Of a stretch of DNA of 64,000 nt, positions 7,667 to 17,515 are shown one piece after another. Numbering within the stretch: the first letter of the stretch is position 1; each line of letters opens with the position of its first letter. The DNA comes from Exiguobacterium sp. BMC-KP (GTDB lineage Bacteria > Bacillota > Bacilli > Exiguobacteriales > Exiguobacteriaceae), in assembly GCF_001275385.1 (NCBI RefSeq), contig NZ_LGIW01000015.1:1860001-1924000 (forward strand), given 5' to 3'. A program made the position numbers and the translations under genes. The notes under the pieces were generated by a model, which saw only the letters and a list, made by a program, of their open reading frames with translations, was not told the DNA's origin and did not search any database.

Positions 7667-9943
7667 ATGCGCCTCCCGATCACCCGTCGCCTGTTCATCG
7701 GGCTTATTTTATTGCCCGCACTTACACTTGGTGTCTCTACTTGGTTTTCTTACAACCAAACGAGCCGAACAGTCGATCAACTTGTTGACTCGACGTCCCA
7801 AACTGCTTTAAAGCAACTCGAACAATCGTTTTCCCGTATCATTGATGATACAAAAAAGGATACGACACTTCTTGCCGGACTCCCTTCTAACCGTGAAGAC
7901 GGTACCCTACCGAACTACATAGATACCACAAAACAACCGTCTGCCTCAGATGCTCCTTCTCAAAAAGCGACAGATATCTATACTACTCTTGAGAAATATG
8001 GATCATCTAAAATCGAAAATTCATTCATTCAGTACGCTGATACAAAAGGCGGCTATCTCAACTGGCCGAAACAAGAAGTCACACCAGGATACGATCCACG
8101 AAAAGAAACCTGGTATAAACAAGCACTTGAAAATTCAAGTACCGCAGTTATGAGTGAGCCCCATTATGATAGCGCTACAAAGCTATCGATCATTGGTTTC
8201 TCTAAAGCGACACTGGATAGTCAGGCGAACATTAAAGGTGTGTTATCCGTCTATAAAAGCGTCAATCGACTTGCCGAAGACATGAAACGGATTGAAATTG
8301 GACAAAAGGGGTTCGTTTTCAGCTATACACAAAACGGAAAAATCGTCACTCACCCCAATCGAAATTATTTCTTTAAAAAAATCAATCAACTACGAGAAAA
8401 TGGGAAGTCATATTTCTCGTCTCCAACCACTATGCTTGAGCAAGAATCCGGAACGAAAATCATGGATGTGGAAGGAAAAAAATCAGTCGTCATTTGGCAA
8501 ACTTCTTCTAAAACCGGATTTAAGTTAGCAGTTGTACTCGATTATGCTTCCTTGTATGCGCCGAAAGAAGAGATGTTGAGTCAATCCTTAGTGAATTTCG
8601 TAATCGCTATTGCTCTTGCTACACTCATTGCTTGGTTGATCGGACGTTCTATCAATCGACCATTATCCATGTTACGCCGAGAAGCATTAGCAATCGCATC
8701 CGGGGATCTTCGAACACAAGATCGTCCGAAACGATTCATTAAAGATGAATTGACGGATCTCAGTACGAATTTTGACGCGATGCGTGCTCGTTTGCGACAA
8801 ACGATTCTAGCGATGACTACATCTGCTACGACGGTTCGTGATGCCTCAGAAGAATTATCTACTAACGCTACTCATGTTCAGAATGCTTCACGCCATATTG
8901 GGCAGACAATGGAAGAAATTGCAGCTGCCGGTGAAACACAGACGAAACAGGCTGAGCGTTCTTCACACGCTGTATACGGTGTAAAAGAACGATCAACCGC
9001 GATGCAACAAGTTGCTTCTACGACTCTCTCAGAAGTCGCTTCGGTTGCTTCTGCTGCCACACGGGGCAGTAATGTTACGAAGCAAACAATTTCTGACTTA
9101 TTGAATCATTCCGATTCACTTGAAAAAGAAATCGAAAATACTTCTGATTTCTTAGGTAAACGATCTGATGAGATCGGTAAAATTCTTGGAACGTTACAAG
9201 CGATCTCTAGTCAGACGAATTTACTTGCTCTCAATGCAGCAATCGAAGCCGCACGTGTTGGTGAACAAGGTCGTGGATTTGCTGTCGTCGCAAGCGAAGT
9301 TCGAAAACTCGCTGAAGAAAGTGACGCGTCTGCTAAACAAATCAAGCAACTCTTAGATAATATCCAGCAAGAGACGCATACAGCAATGAGCGCGATGCAT
9401 CACGTCATGAGTGACTTAAAAGTCTCTCTTGAATCTGTCAAAACGACAGGAGATGACTTCGAGCGAATCGCAGGATCCGTACACCATGTATCCAGTCGAA
9501 CAGAAGCATTGACGGGTGACATCGAGGCACTGACGCTCGCAACGGAAGAAGTCTCAGACGCAATGGGAACGATTCTTGCTTTAACGGAAGAGAACGCAGC
9601 TGGTCTTGAAACGAGTACGGCTAGTATTCAAGAAACAAACGCGACCCTTGAATCTGTTACAACGGCAGCAGTTCATTTAGCTCATATCGCCGGTAATCTT
9701 CACTCACTTACGTTGGATTTCCAGTTAGATGAAGCGGTTTCTACAGAAGACTCTATTGAAGAACAAGAAGAGATCACATCCACAGATGCTGAAATGTTCC
9801 CTACAGAGGAGTCTGCTTATGACGAAGTCGCAAGCACCGAATTGACGGAGCACGTACTAGAAAACGATGATCTACCTGAAGCAGAAGAAACTCAAGCGGA
9901 AGAAAACACAACCGAGACGTCACATTCTTCTACAAATCATTAA
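7667..9943 (+). CDS. Methyl-accepting chemotaxis protein with Cache sensor and acidic C-tail
   Basis: Transmembrane chemoreceptor, 758 aa. TM1 is residues 8-26, an extracellular double-Cache-like sensor about 35-300 ([14 protein letters not shown] is the ligand-pocket strand region), TM2 about 308-326, HAMP 326-380 ([23 protein letters not shown]), then a long coiled-coil signalling domain. Its hairpin tip is canonical: [20 protein letters not shown] followed by [20 protein letters not shown], near residue 515-555, where CheA and CheW bind. The Arg of the amino-acid-binding Cache motif (R-x-W-Y) is Glu here, so I do not infer an amino-acid ligand. The last ~70 residues are a strongly acidic, probably disordered tail with no CheR-binding pentapeptide at the end. 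Monocistronic, with a terminator. Confidence 0.94.
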   Translation: MRLPITRRLFIGLILLPALTLGVSTWFSYNQTSRTVDQLVDSTSQTALKQLEQSFSRIIDDTKKDTTLLAGLPSNREDGTLPNYIDTTKQPSASDAPSQKATDIYTTLEKYGSSKIENSFIQYADTKGGYLNWPKQEVTPGYDPRKETWYKQALENSSTAVMSEPHYDSATKLSIIGFSKATLDSQANIKGVLSVYKSVNRLAEDMKRIEIGQKGFVFSYTQNGKIVTHPNRNYFFKKINQLRENGKSYFSSPTTMLEQESGTKIMDVEGKKSVVIWQTSSKTGFKLAVVLDYASLYAPKEEMLSQSLVNFVIAIALATLIAWLIGRSINRPLSMLRREALAIASGDLRTQDRPKRFIKDELTDLSTNFDAMRARLRQTILAMTTSATTVRDASEELSTNATHVQNASRHIGQTMEEIAAAGETQTKQAERSSHAVYGVKERSTAMQQVASTTLSEVASVASAATRGSNVTKQTISDLLNHSDSLEKEIENTSDFLGKRSDEIGKILGTLQAISSQTNLLALNAAIEAARVGEQGRGFAVVASEVRKLAEESDASAKQIKQLLDNIQQETHTAMSAMHHVMSDLKVSLESVKTTGDDFERIAGSVHHVSSRTEALTGDIEALTLATEEVSDAMGTILALTEENAAGLETSTASIQETNATLESVTTAAVHLAHIAGNLHSLTLDFQLDEAVSTEDSIEEQEEITSTDAEMFPTEESAYDEVASTELTEHVLENDDLPEAEETQAEENTTETSHSSTNH

Positions 9944-9950
9944 GCATATC

Positions 9951-9985
9951 GATCCGAAGTCTTGAAGAAAGACTTCGGATTTTTT
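9951..9985 (+). terminator. Intrinsic terminator after the chemoreceptor
   Basis: Perfect stem ATCCGAAGTCTT/AAGACTTCGGAT with a four-base loop, then T-run. Confidence 0.93.
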
Positions 9986-10061
9986 CATTCCCACTCGACT
10001 ATCTACTGCAGAGCACATACACTAGATACAATCGATGCATCAATTAGAAAGGAGTCGCTTC

Positions 10062-11219
10062 ATGAATCTCTTGAAAACTTCAGATTTGATACAAATTGCT
10101 GAACATTTATTTGGAATGACTGGTTTTTTTATTTCATATAAAAATCAAGAGCATGTGTCAATCGATTTACGTCCTGCTGCGCCAAGGCATCCTGGTAATC
10201 TACTCATTGAAGACGAGTGGCCATCCTTGAACAACCGTCCTTTGCTGCATACGTTAAAAGATGGAACGGCCTATCTTTTCGTAAATGTTCCTGCTCAAGG
10301 AATGTATCGAATTGGTCCCGTCCTCTTACAGTCTGCTCTTTTTCGTGCTCATATCCAAGATGAGACGTATCACCAATTTTATAAAGTCCTTCCCCGAACG
10401 ACTGAAAATCGTTTAATTGACTGTGCTCATCTGTTGTATCGACTTCTCCACGGCGAAGGATTACCTTCTCGCGATATTGAGCATGTTTCAGATATACAGG
10501 AGGAGGAAATTCCTCTAGTGTCTGATGCCCCTTCACATACAGGTGTGACAGCTTATCGAAAAGCTTGGCAACGTGAACAACAAATCATCGATTGGATTTC
10601 GTCAGGACAAAGTGAACGACTCGCTACGACGTATTCTCTTCCTGCTTATGGTGAATTCGGTACGCTAGCACGCCATCAACCACTCCGTGCAGAAAAGAAT
10701 CTGCTTCTTGGAACAGTTCTTTTAAGCGCACGTGCTGCGATTCAAGGAGGACTTGAACCAGACGAGGCTTTCTCGCTTAGCGATCGAATGATTGAAACAA
10801 TCGAAGCCGCGACAAGTATCGCGGAACTGAGAAATCGACATGTTCGGATCACGGTCACCTTTGCAGAAGCCGTTAAAGAAATTCAGGCCTTACGTCACTC
10901 GCCGCATGTCTTAGCTGCCATTCGATACATTCAGCAACATCTATATGATCCTTTATCGGTCTCGTCCATCAGTCAAGCGATTCACGTATCCTCCAACTAT
11001 TTATCCGTTTTATTCAAAGATGAAACGGGTTTACCGCTGGCTCGTTACGTCATTCGTGAACGGATTCGAGAAGCAAAAAGGTTGCTCCGTTCATCTGACG
11101 ACTCTCTATTAACAATTTCAAATCGACTGCACTTTTCAAGTCAAAGTCATTTCAGTCAAGCCTTTAAACAAATCACAGGTGAGACACCGACTCATTACAG
11201 ACAAAAGACAGATTTTTAG
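10062..11219 (+). CDS. AraC-family transcriptional regulator
   Basis: Regulator of 385 aa. The AraC/XylS DNA-binding domain occupies about the last 100 residues: two helix-turn-helix units, PLSVSSISQAIHVSSNYLSVLFK and the later LLTISNRLHFSSQSHFSQAFKQITG, with the family ending TPTHYR. The N-terminal ~280 residues contain no cupin or response-regulator signature I recognise, so the effector is unknown. I choose the ATG at 10062 rather than an in-frame ATG nine codons upstream, because GAAAGGAGT sits six bases before 10062 and nothing suitable precedes the other. It is followed 100 bases later by the wall-polymer transferase gene; without a terminator between them, shared transcription is possible. 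Confidence 0.9.
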   Translation: MNLLKTSDLIQIAEHLFGMTGFFISYKNQEHVSIDLRPAAPRHPGNLLIEDEWPSLNNRPLLHTLKDGTAYLFVNVPAQGMYRIGPVLLQSALFRAHIQDETYHQFYKVLPRTTENRLIDCAHLLYRLLHGEGLPSRDIEHVSDIQEEEIPLVSDAPSHTGVTAYRKAWQREQQIIDWISSGQSERLATTYSLPAYGEFGTLARHQPLRAEKNLLLGTVLLSARAAIQGGLEPDEAFSLSDRMIETIEAATSIAELRNRHVRITVTFAEAVKEIQALRHSPHVLAAIRYIQQHLYDPLSVSSISQAIHVSSNYLSVLFKDETGLPLARYVIRERIREAKRLLRSSDDSLLTISNRLHFSSQSHFSQAFKQITGETPTHYRQKTDF

Positions 11220-11321
11220 GAACACTGCTACCTTTTTCAGATTTGTGATATCCTATTCAACAGAATACAATTTTGCCGAATCGAATCTTTTTTCGATTCT
11301 TTCATCAAAAGGAGAGTCAAC

Positions 11322-13463
11322 ATGAATTCAATTAGCGTGATCATTCCAGTCTATCAAACCGAATCTCAAGCGAAAGCTGCGATTCAATCCGTTCTCGACC
11401 AACACGTTTCGATTCCTATAGAAATCGTCGTTGTCTTTGATGGACCAAGTTCTTATGTCGATGACATTCGTACACTGTATCCAACGTGTACGATCATCGA
11501 ACAATCACATCAAGGCGTGTATGCGGCTCGACGCAATGGTGTTCAAGCTGCTTCAGGAGACTATGTCATCTTTTTAGATAGTGATGATATTTTAGCTCCA
11601 CGTGCACTTTACACATATATCAAAGCTTACGAAAAGTCTCGCGGGGAAGTGATTATCGGAAAGGTATCTCCGGTCTATAATAAAAAGAAATGGTTGATGC
11701 CGATTGATGATGATCGCTACTTCTTTTACTCGCGCACGAAGTTTAATTCGCGTCACTTGACGACGATTCATGGATGGATGATCAAAAAAGAATTGCTTCA
11801 AATGCTGCCTAGCCTTGAAACGACATGGTTTGCGGATACGCTCATCGCACATACTGTCATTTCGCAGTTAACAAACATTACTTCCGTCAACTACATCGTG
11901 TACGGACGGAATTCAAGAAGTACACCACTAGATGGTCAATCGCTCTTCCAACTACGTGACATTACGACACTCTCAGATATCTCTCGGATTTATGGCATAT
12001 TATCAGCAGAGACAAAAGATGAAGAAGTTCAAAAATTCTTAAATACATGGTATAAGCGATTCATTTCAAAACGTGGACGTACATTACTTGAACGCAGTTC
12101 ATCTAATACTCAACAAGCAGAAGTCTTCAACCATGTCGCTTACGACCTAAAGCGGATGCCTACAAAGAGTAAATATTTACAAGCATGGTCAACCGGATCT
12201 TACGCGATGTTCAAACTGTACATTACTGCTGTCAAAACAAAACGTTCGTTACGTGCGGCGCGCCGTAAAAAAATTAAAAATGGTCTTATGCTGTATCGAC
12301 TATTCCAAAAAGTGCCGATCAAAGACAATCTCGTCTTATTCGAAAGTTTCTTAGGACGAAGTTACTCGGATAATCCAAAAGCACTGTACCTTCAGCTGAA
12401 AGAGAAACATCCGGAACTGGAACTCGTTTGGATTTTCGCTCAGGAACCTTCTGATGAAGTGAAGGAAGCATGCCCGAACTGGGTACTCCGAAACAGCTTT
12501 ACGTACTATCAATACATGGCTCGCGCGAAGTATTGGATTTTCAACACACGTCAGCCTCTCAGCTTGAAAAAACGCGAAGAAACCATCTATCTTCAAACAT
12601 GGCATGGTACGCCATTAAAACGACTCGGTCTTGATATGGAAGACGTGCATATGGCTGGAACGAATGCGATTCGATATAAAAAGAATTTCTATAACCAAGC
12701 GCAAGAGTGGAACTACCTGATTTCGCCAAACGCGTATTCAAGCGAAATCTTCAAAAGCGCATTCGGTTTCCAAAATACGATGCTTGAAACTGGCTACCCA
12801 CGAAACGATCTCTTATATGCCGATAATCAAGAGGGTCTAATCAGTGAAATCAAAACACGATTAAACATTCCGGCCGATAAAAAGATCGTCCTTTATGCAC
12901 CGACATGGCGAGATGATGAGTTCATCGCCCGAGGAAAATACCGATTCGACTTGCAGTTGAATTTAAATGAGATGCAAGCACGTCTTGGCGATGACTACGT
13001 TGTCCTTTTACGGATGCACTACTTGATTGCTCAAAATATGGACATCAGTGGTCATGAAGGATTCGCCTACGATGTCTCTTCATATGGTGATATTGCTGAG
13101 CTCTATCTGATTAGTGATATCTTGATTACGGACTACTCTTCTGTGTTCTTTGACTATGCACACTTACAACGTCCAATGATCTTCTTTACGTATGACTTGG
13201 AGAAATATGCTTCGACGTTACGTGGTTTCTACTTCGACTTCGAAGAAGTCGTCCCAGGACCACTCTTGAAAGAAACCGATCAAGTCATCGACTATATCGA
13301 ACAAATCGATACGAAATCTGTTGCTTATCAAGAGAAATACGACCGCTTCCTCGAGCGTTTCTGTAGTCTGGATGATGGAACAGCAAGTGAACGTGTTCTT
13401 GCTGAGTTGTTCCCGAATGCAGCACGATCGACTAATGAGGATGAAGCAACAGAAACTGAATGA
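11322..13463 (+). CDS. GT2 glycosyltransferase fused to CDP-glycerol glycerophosphotransferase (TagF-like)
   Basis: Two-domain enzyme, 713 aa. Residues 1-~230 form a GT2 glycosyltransferase (SVIIPVYQTESQAKAAIQSVL; nucleotide/metal motif FLDSDDI). Residues ~330-690 form a CDP-glycerol:poly(glycerophosphate) glycerophosphotransferase domain: catalytic-type His in TWHGTPLKRLG, second His in LLRMHYLIA, and ITDYSSVFFDYA that binds the CDP-glycerol head. A basic linker (RSLRAARRKKIKNG) may bind the membrane, as in TagF. The product is probably a teichoic-acid-like cell-wall polymer with glycerol phosphate. No other tag/tar genes are nearby, so this is an isolated locus. AAGGAGA precedes the ATG and a terminator follows. 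Confidence 0.9.
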   Translation: MNSISVIIPVYQTESQAKAAIQSVLDQHVSIPIEIVVVFDGPSSYVDDIRTLYPTCTIIEQSHQGVYAARRNGVQAASGDYVIFLDSDDILAPRALYTYIKAYEKSRGEVIIGKVSPVYNKKKWLMPIDDDRYFFYSRTKFNSRHLTTIHGWMIKKELLQMLPSLETTWFADTLIAHTVISQLTNITSVNYIVYGRNSRSTPLDGQSLFQLRDITTLSDISRIYGILSAETKDEEVQKFLNTWYKRFISKRGRTLLERSSSNTQQAEVFNHVAYDLKRMPTKSKYLQAWSTGSYAMFKLYITAVKTKRSLRAARRKKIKNGLMLYRLFQKVPIKDNLVLFESFLGRSYSDNPKALYLQLKEKHPELELVWIFAQEPSDEVKEACPNWVLRNSFTYYQYMARAKYWIFNTRQPLSLKKREETIYLQTWHGTPLKRLGLDMEDVHMAGTNAIRYKKNFYNQAQEWNYLISPNAYSSEIFKSAFGFQNTMLETGYPRNDLLYADNQEGLISEIKTRLNIPADKKIVLYAPTWRDDEFIARGKYRFDLQLNLNEMQARLGDDYVVLLRMHYLIAQNMDISGHEGFAYDVSSYGDIAELYLISDILITDYSSVFFDYAHLQRPMIFFTYDLEKYASTLRGFYFDFEEVVPGPLLKETDQVIDYIEQIDTKSVAYQEKYDRFLERFCSLDDGTASERVLAELFPNAARSTNEDEATETE

Positions 13464-13471
13464 TGATTAGT

Positions 13472-13512
13472 AAAAATGAGAAATGGCTTAATAAAGTCAT
13501 TTCTCATTTTTT
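13472..13512 (+). terminator. Intrinsic terminator after the GT2/TagF-like gene
   Basis: AAATGAGAAATG pairs with CATTTCTCATTT around a short loop, followed by a T-run. Confidence 0.88.
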
Positions 13513-13532
13513 GGTTTCTCATAGAACGAGAA

Positions 13533-13564
13533 TAAAAAATGCCTCCTTCCTTGTGGAAAGAGGC
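13533..13564 (-). terminator. Intrinsic terminator after rlmCD
   Basis: Minus strand: GCCTCTTTCC/GGAAGGAGGC (one G-U pair), loop ACAA, then A and six T. Confidence 0.9.
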
Positions 13565-13573
13565 ATGAACAAT

Positions 13574-14932
13574 TTAGTTACGGACGAACAAAGCAACGCT
13601 CTCGACGTGTGTCGTATGCGGGAACATATCGACTGGTGTCACTTCAACGAGTGTATAACCGAGTTCTGTCAACAGCTTCGCGTCGCGTGCTTGTGTCGAC
13701 GCGTTACATGAGACGTAGACGATCCGCTTCGGTGCGACATCTGCTGCTGCACGTAAGAATTCTTCGTCACAGCCTTTACGTGGTGGGTCGACGACGATGA
13801 CGTCCGGCTGAATACCAGCCTTGACGAGTGCTGGCATGACTTTCTCTGCTGCACCGTACTCGAACGTCACGTTCTCGATCCCGTTCGCTTGTGCGTTCCG
13901 GCGTGCGTCATCGATCGCTTGCGGTACGATTTCGATGCCGTAGACGTGCTTCGCTTGTTTTGCGAGTGACAATGAAATCGAACCGATCCCACAGTACGCA
14001 TCAACGACAGTCTCATCTCCCGTTAACTGGGCATACTCGAGCGCTTTCGCGTAGAGTTTCTCCGTTTGTACCGGGTTGACTTGGAAGAACGAATGCGGTG
14101 AGATCTCATACGTCAATCCAGCGATTTGATCGCGGATGACAGACGGTCCGTACAAGACGACATTCTTTTTCCCAAGGATGACGTTCGTATCATCTGGGTT
14201 AATGTTGTGCTGGATCGACGTGACGTTTGGTAACGCCTTTAAGATCCCTTCGACGATTTTATCGATACCACGAAGTTGTTTGACCTTCGTGACGAGAACG
14301 ACCATCAACTCGTTTGTATGGTAGCCGTGACGTGCCATGATATGACGGATGACACCTGCTTTTTTCTTCTCGTCGTATGCTGGTACTTTTAAATCAGCAA
14401 GGACTTTACGAACCGCTTGAACAGCTTCGTCGTTTTCTTTGTTTTGAATCAAGCAGTAGTCCATATCGATGATCCGGTGACTCCGTTTTTGGTAGAAACC
14501 AGCCATCAATTTGTTCGATTGGAATGCAACCGGTACTTGTGCTTTGTTGCGGTAACCCCACGGATCTTCCATTCCGATCGTCTCATGGACTGGAATCTCA
14601 AGACCTGCTAGGCGTGCAAAGGCATCACGGACACGGTTGTGCTTGAACTTGAGCTCTGCGTCATATGATAAATGTTGTAATTGGCAACCACCACACTGGT
14701 TGTAGACCGGGCAAGGTGGCTCAACACGATCGACACTCTTCGTCTTTTGACGAATGATGCGACCAAACCCGTAAGACTTCGTCGTTTTCGTGATCTTGAT
14801 TTTAACCTGCTCCGTCGGCAATGCACCTGGGATGAAGACCGTGTAGCCATCAATGCGTGCGACCCCTGACCCTTCATGTGTCAGGTCGACGATCTCGACG
14901 ACGTGTTCATCGTTCTTTTGTACTGGAATCAT
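13574..14932 (-). CDS. rlmCD: 23S rRNA (uracil-C5)-methyltransferase
   Basis: SAM-dependent RNA methyltransferase of the RumA/TrmA family, 452 aa, making m5U in 23S rRNA; the Bacillus homologue YefA (RlmCD) modifies two sites. N-terminal TRAM domain about 5-62 (DLTHEGSGVARIDGYTVFIPGALPTE). An Fe-S cluster is suggested by Cys74, Cys80 and Cys83 (PCPVYNQCGGCQLQH). The SAM site includes VVDAYCGIGSISLSLAK, the proton-relay region DPPRKGCDEEF, and the catalytic Cys409 in VSCNASTQARD. AAGGAGG lies upstream of the ATG. It follows dagK by 25 bases, the arrangement seen in related Bacillales, so the two form a small operon. Confidence 0.94.
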   Translation of the reverse strand: MIPVQKNDEHVVEIVDLTHEGSGVARIDGYTVFIPGALPTEQVKIKITKTTKSYGFGRIIRQKTKSVDRVEPPCPVYNQCGGCQLQHLSYDAELKFKHNRVRDAFARLAGLEIPVHETIGMEDPWGYRNKAQVPVAFQSNKLMAGFYQKRSHRIIDMDYCLIQNKENDEAVQAVRKVLADLKVPAYDEKKKAGVIRHIMARHGYHTNELMVVLVTKVKQLRGIDKIVEGILKALPNVTSIQHNINPDDTNVILGKKNVVLYGPSVIRDQIAGLTYEISPHSFFQVNPVQTEKLYAKALEYAQLTGDETVVDAYCGIGSISLSLAKQAKHVYGIEIVPQAIDDARRNAQANGIENVTFEYGAAEKVMPALVKAGIQPDVIVVDPPRKGCDEEFLRAAADVAPKRIVYVSCNASTQARDAKLLTELGYTLVEVTPVDMFPHTTHVESVALFVRN

Positions 14933-14957
14933 GAATATCCTCCTTAAAAACCTCGCT

Positions 14958-15920
14958 TCACGCGAGGTTCGTTTCTGCTTCTTGTAGTTGTGTATTAATC
15001 TGTTCCATCTCTTCGATCCGGAACTTTGGTGTCATGACTTCGAAATGAGAGCGAAGATTCGTCATCTCGCCTTCGCAAATGCCGCCAAACTCACCATCGA
15101 TGTTCAAACTCATCTCTGATGTGTTCTTCATACGGACGAACGATGTCGTGACATGCTCGATACAAGGATCCGAGAAATGATCCCCTTTTAAGGCAAGGCG
15201 CATGACACGAATCAATTCGACGAGGTTACATTTCTTCAGAATAAAGAGATCGAACCGACCGTCATTGAGCGACGCGTTCGGTGACAACTTCTCGAATCCG
15301 CCGACGGAGTTCGTATTTGATGTCAAGAACAGCATGACTTCTCCTTTGAATATACCCTTTTCATGCTCAAGTTCGACATATGTCGGTCGGATTTGCGGAA
15401 GTTTCTCCATCCCTTTGACATAGTACGCGAGCTGTCCAAGTGCCGTCTTCAGCTTCGAAGGCACTTCGTACGACAGTTCTGTCATGATGCCACCACCAGC
15501 GATGTTGATGAAGTAATGGACGCCTGTAGATCCTTCGATCTTACCGATATCGACCGGCATCGTATGACCGGTGCAGATGACATCCATCGCCCCTTCAATC
15601 GTCAACGGAATACGCATCGCCCGACCAAAGTCATTCGTCGTTCCAACAGGTAATACACCAAGCTTCGGACGTTTGTTGTAGGCAGCCATACCGCTGATCA
15701 CTTCGTTCAACGTACCATCACCGCCTGCTGCGACGACTAAATCAAATTCCGCTTCGCATGCTCGTGCTGCTTCATACGTCGCATCGCCGACCGCTTTCGT
15801 CGAGTAGACAGATGTCTCATAACCCGCTGCTTCGAGTCGGTCGAGGATATACGGTAAATTTCGTTTAACCATCTCTTTCCCGGAAGTCGGGTTATAAATC
15901 ACGCGCGCTCTAGGTCTCAT
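14958..15920 (-). CDS. dagK: Diacylglycerol kinase (soluble DagK/DgkB)
   Basis: Lipid kinase that phosphorylates diacylglycerol released by lipoteichoic acid synthesis, returning phosphatidic acid. 320 aa from the ATG at 15920. An upstream in-frame ATG adds eight residues, but AAAGGAG is placed for 15920 and the protein then begins MRPRARVIYNPTSG, the normal family start. The catalytic domain shows VVAAGGDGTLNEVISGM (nucleotide-binding GGDGT) and LGVLPVGTTNDFGRAM. The C-terminal half (MLFLTSNTNSVGGF..., NDGRFDLFIL, SLNIDGEFGG) completes the LCB5/DagK fold. Downstream rlmCD is co-oriented. A terminator separates dagK from the upstream gat operon, so it probably has its own promoter. Confidence 0.94.
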   Translation of the reverse strand: MRPRARVIYNPTSGKEMVKRNLPYILDRLEAAGYETSVYSTKAVGDATYEAARACEAEFDLVVAAGGDGTLNEVISGMAAYNKRPKLGVLPVGTTNDFGRAMRIPLTIEGAMDVICTGHTMPVDIGKIEGSTGVHYFINIAGGGIMTELSYEVPSKLKTALGQLAYYVKGMEKLPQIRPTYVELEHEKGIFKGEVMLFLTSNTNSVGGFEKLSPNASLNDGRFDLFILKKCNLVELIRVMRLALKGDHFSDPCIEHVTTSFVRMKNTSEMSLNIDGEFGGICEGEMTNLRSHFEVMTPKFRIEEMEQINTQLQEAETNLA

Positions 15921-16003
15921 AAGATTTTCTCCTTTTTGACTCAACCGTTCATTTGATACATAACTGTTTTATTTTACATGAACTCTCGAGACATTACAAA
16001 GCC

Positions 16004-16055
16004 AAAAAAGACAGCGCCCGATTCCTCAGAGAAGTAAAGGAGGAACGAGCGCTGT
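16004..16055 (-). terminator. Intrinsic terminator after gatB
   Basis: Minus strand: long stem with ACAGCGCTCG-TTCCTC paired to GAGGAA-CGGGCGCTGT, then TTTTTT. It lies 13 bases past the gatB stop. Confidence 0.9.
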
Positions 16056-16067
16056 TCGATCAGGTAC

Positions 16068-17501
16068 TTATTTTAGTTTTTCAAGCTCTTCGTAGAAGAG
16101 TTGATCAAGGAGGGCAGGGTTTGCCATTCCTTTTGTTTTTTTCATGATCTGACCGATGACGAAGCCTTTCTTCCGGTCACGTCCACCGAGTAATTCCTCG
16201 ACGACGGCTGGGTTTGCTTCGAACATCTCGACGATGAGACCACGCAACAATCCTTCATCCGAAATTTGGGCAAGACCGTTCGCTTCGACATACGCACGCG
16301 GTTCAGCACCTTCTTCGATGACGGCTGTGAAGACTTGTTTGGCAATTTTCGATGAAATCGTTCCGCTTGCGATCAAGTCGATCATCTCCGCCAGACGAGC
16401 TGGTGTCATCTTGACCGTTTCGAACGTTTCCGTCGACTTGTTCAAGTGACCTTGGATCTCACCAACTGTCCAGTTCGCTGCTGCTTTCGGCTCTGCGCCT
16501 GCTGCGAGTGTCGCTTCGAAGTACTCTGCCATCTCACGTGTGACCGTCAATTGTTTCGCGTCATACGCTGAAAGACCGAGTTCTTCTTGGTAACGAACGC
16601 GACGTGCATCCGGAAGTTCCGGGATACCGGCACGAATCGCTTCTTTCCAATCGTGATCAAGCACGAGCTTGACGAGGTCAGGCTCTGGGAAGTAACGGTA
16701 GTCTGAAGCCCCTTCTTTGACACGCATGAGGACGGTTTGTTTTTTCGTCTCATCGAAACGAAGTGTTTCTTGACGCATCACACCACCCGCAAGCAACAAC
16801 TTACGATGGCGATCTTCTTCGAACTCAAGACCTTTTAAGACGTTTCCGAACGAGTTCAAGTTCTTGAGCTCCGTTTTCGTACCGAACTTCTCTTGTCCGT
16901 ATGGACGAACCGAGATATTACAGTCACAACGAAGTGACCCTTCTTCCATCTTCACGTCTGAGACGCCTGCATATTGCAAGACTTCCTTGAGGCGTTCGAG
17001 ATAGGCGACAGCATCTTTTGGTGAACGCATATCCGCTTCACTGACGATCTCAATCAGCGGTGCGCCTGTCCGGTTGAAGTCGACGACCGAGTGGTTCGCA
17101 CCCGTGTGATTCATCTTACCAGCATCTTCTTCAAGATGGACACGTTCGATTCGGAAACGTTTCGTTTCGCCATCGACTTCCGCATCGATGAATCCGTCAA
17201 AACCAATCGGTTGATCGAACTGAGAGATTTGATACGCTTTTGGCGTATCCGGATAGAAGTAGTTCTTCCGGTCGAATTTCGTTTGATCGGCAACTTGGCA
17301 GTTCAGTGCCATCGCTGCACGAACAGCGAGTTCAACGGCTTTTTCGTTAATTTTCGGCAAGACGCCCGGATGTCCAAGACAAATCGGACACGTTTTCGTG
17401 TTCGTCTCTGCGCCGTATTCCCGCGCACAACCACAGAACATCTTCGTGTTCGTGCTTAGTTCGGCGTGGACCTCGATTCCGATGATCGTTTCAAAGTTCA
17501 T
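16068..17501 (-). CDS. gatB: Aspartyl/glutamyl-tRNA amidotransferase subunit B
   Basis: tRNA-binding kinase subunit (477 aa) of the GatCAB transamidosome, which converts Glu-tRNA(Gln) and/or Asp-tRNA(Asn) to the amidated forms. Diagnostic segments: [19 protein letters not shown] near the N-terminus (Cys22 and Cys24 followed by [10 protein letters not shown], the zinc site), the cradle region [35 protein letters not shown], and a C-terminal helical/YqeY-like tail about 330-477. AAGGAGC precedes the ATG, which lies 14 bases after the gatA stop. Last gene of the gatC-gatA-gatB operon. Confidence 0.97.
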   Translation of the reverse strand: MNFETIIGIEVHAELSTNTKMFCGCAREYGAETNTKTCPICLGHPGVLPKINEKAVELAVRAAMALNCQVADQTKFDRKNYFYPDTPKAYQISQFDQPIGFDGFIDAEVDGETKRFRIERVHLEEDAGKMNHTGANHSVVDFNRTGAPLIEIVSEADMRSPKDAVAYLERLKEVLQYAGVSDVKMEEGSLRCDCNISVRPYGQEKFGTKTELKNLNSFGNVLKGLEFEEDRHRKLLLAGGVMRQETLRFDETKKQTVLMRVKEGASDYRYFPEPDLVKLVLDHDWKEAIRAGIPELPDARRVRYQEELGLSAYDAKQLTVTREMAEYFEATLAAGAEPKAAANWTVGEIQGHLNKSTETFETVKMTPARLAEMIDLIASGTISSKIAKQVFTAVIEEGAEPRAYVEANGLAQISDEGLLRGLIVEMFEANPAVVEELLGGRDRKKGFVIGQIMKKTKGMANPALLDQLFYEELEKLK

Positions 17502-17515
17502 GATACATTCGCTCC

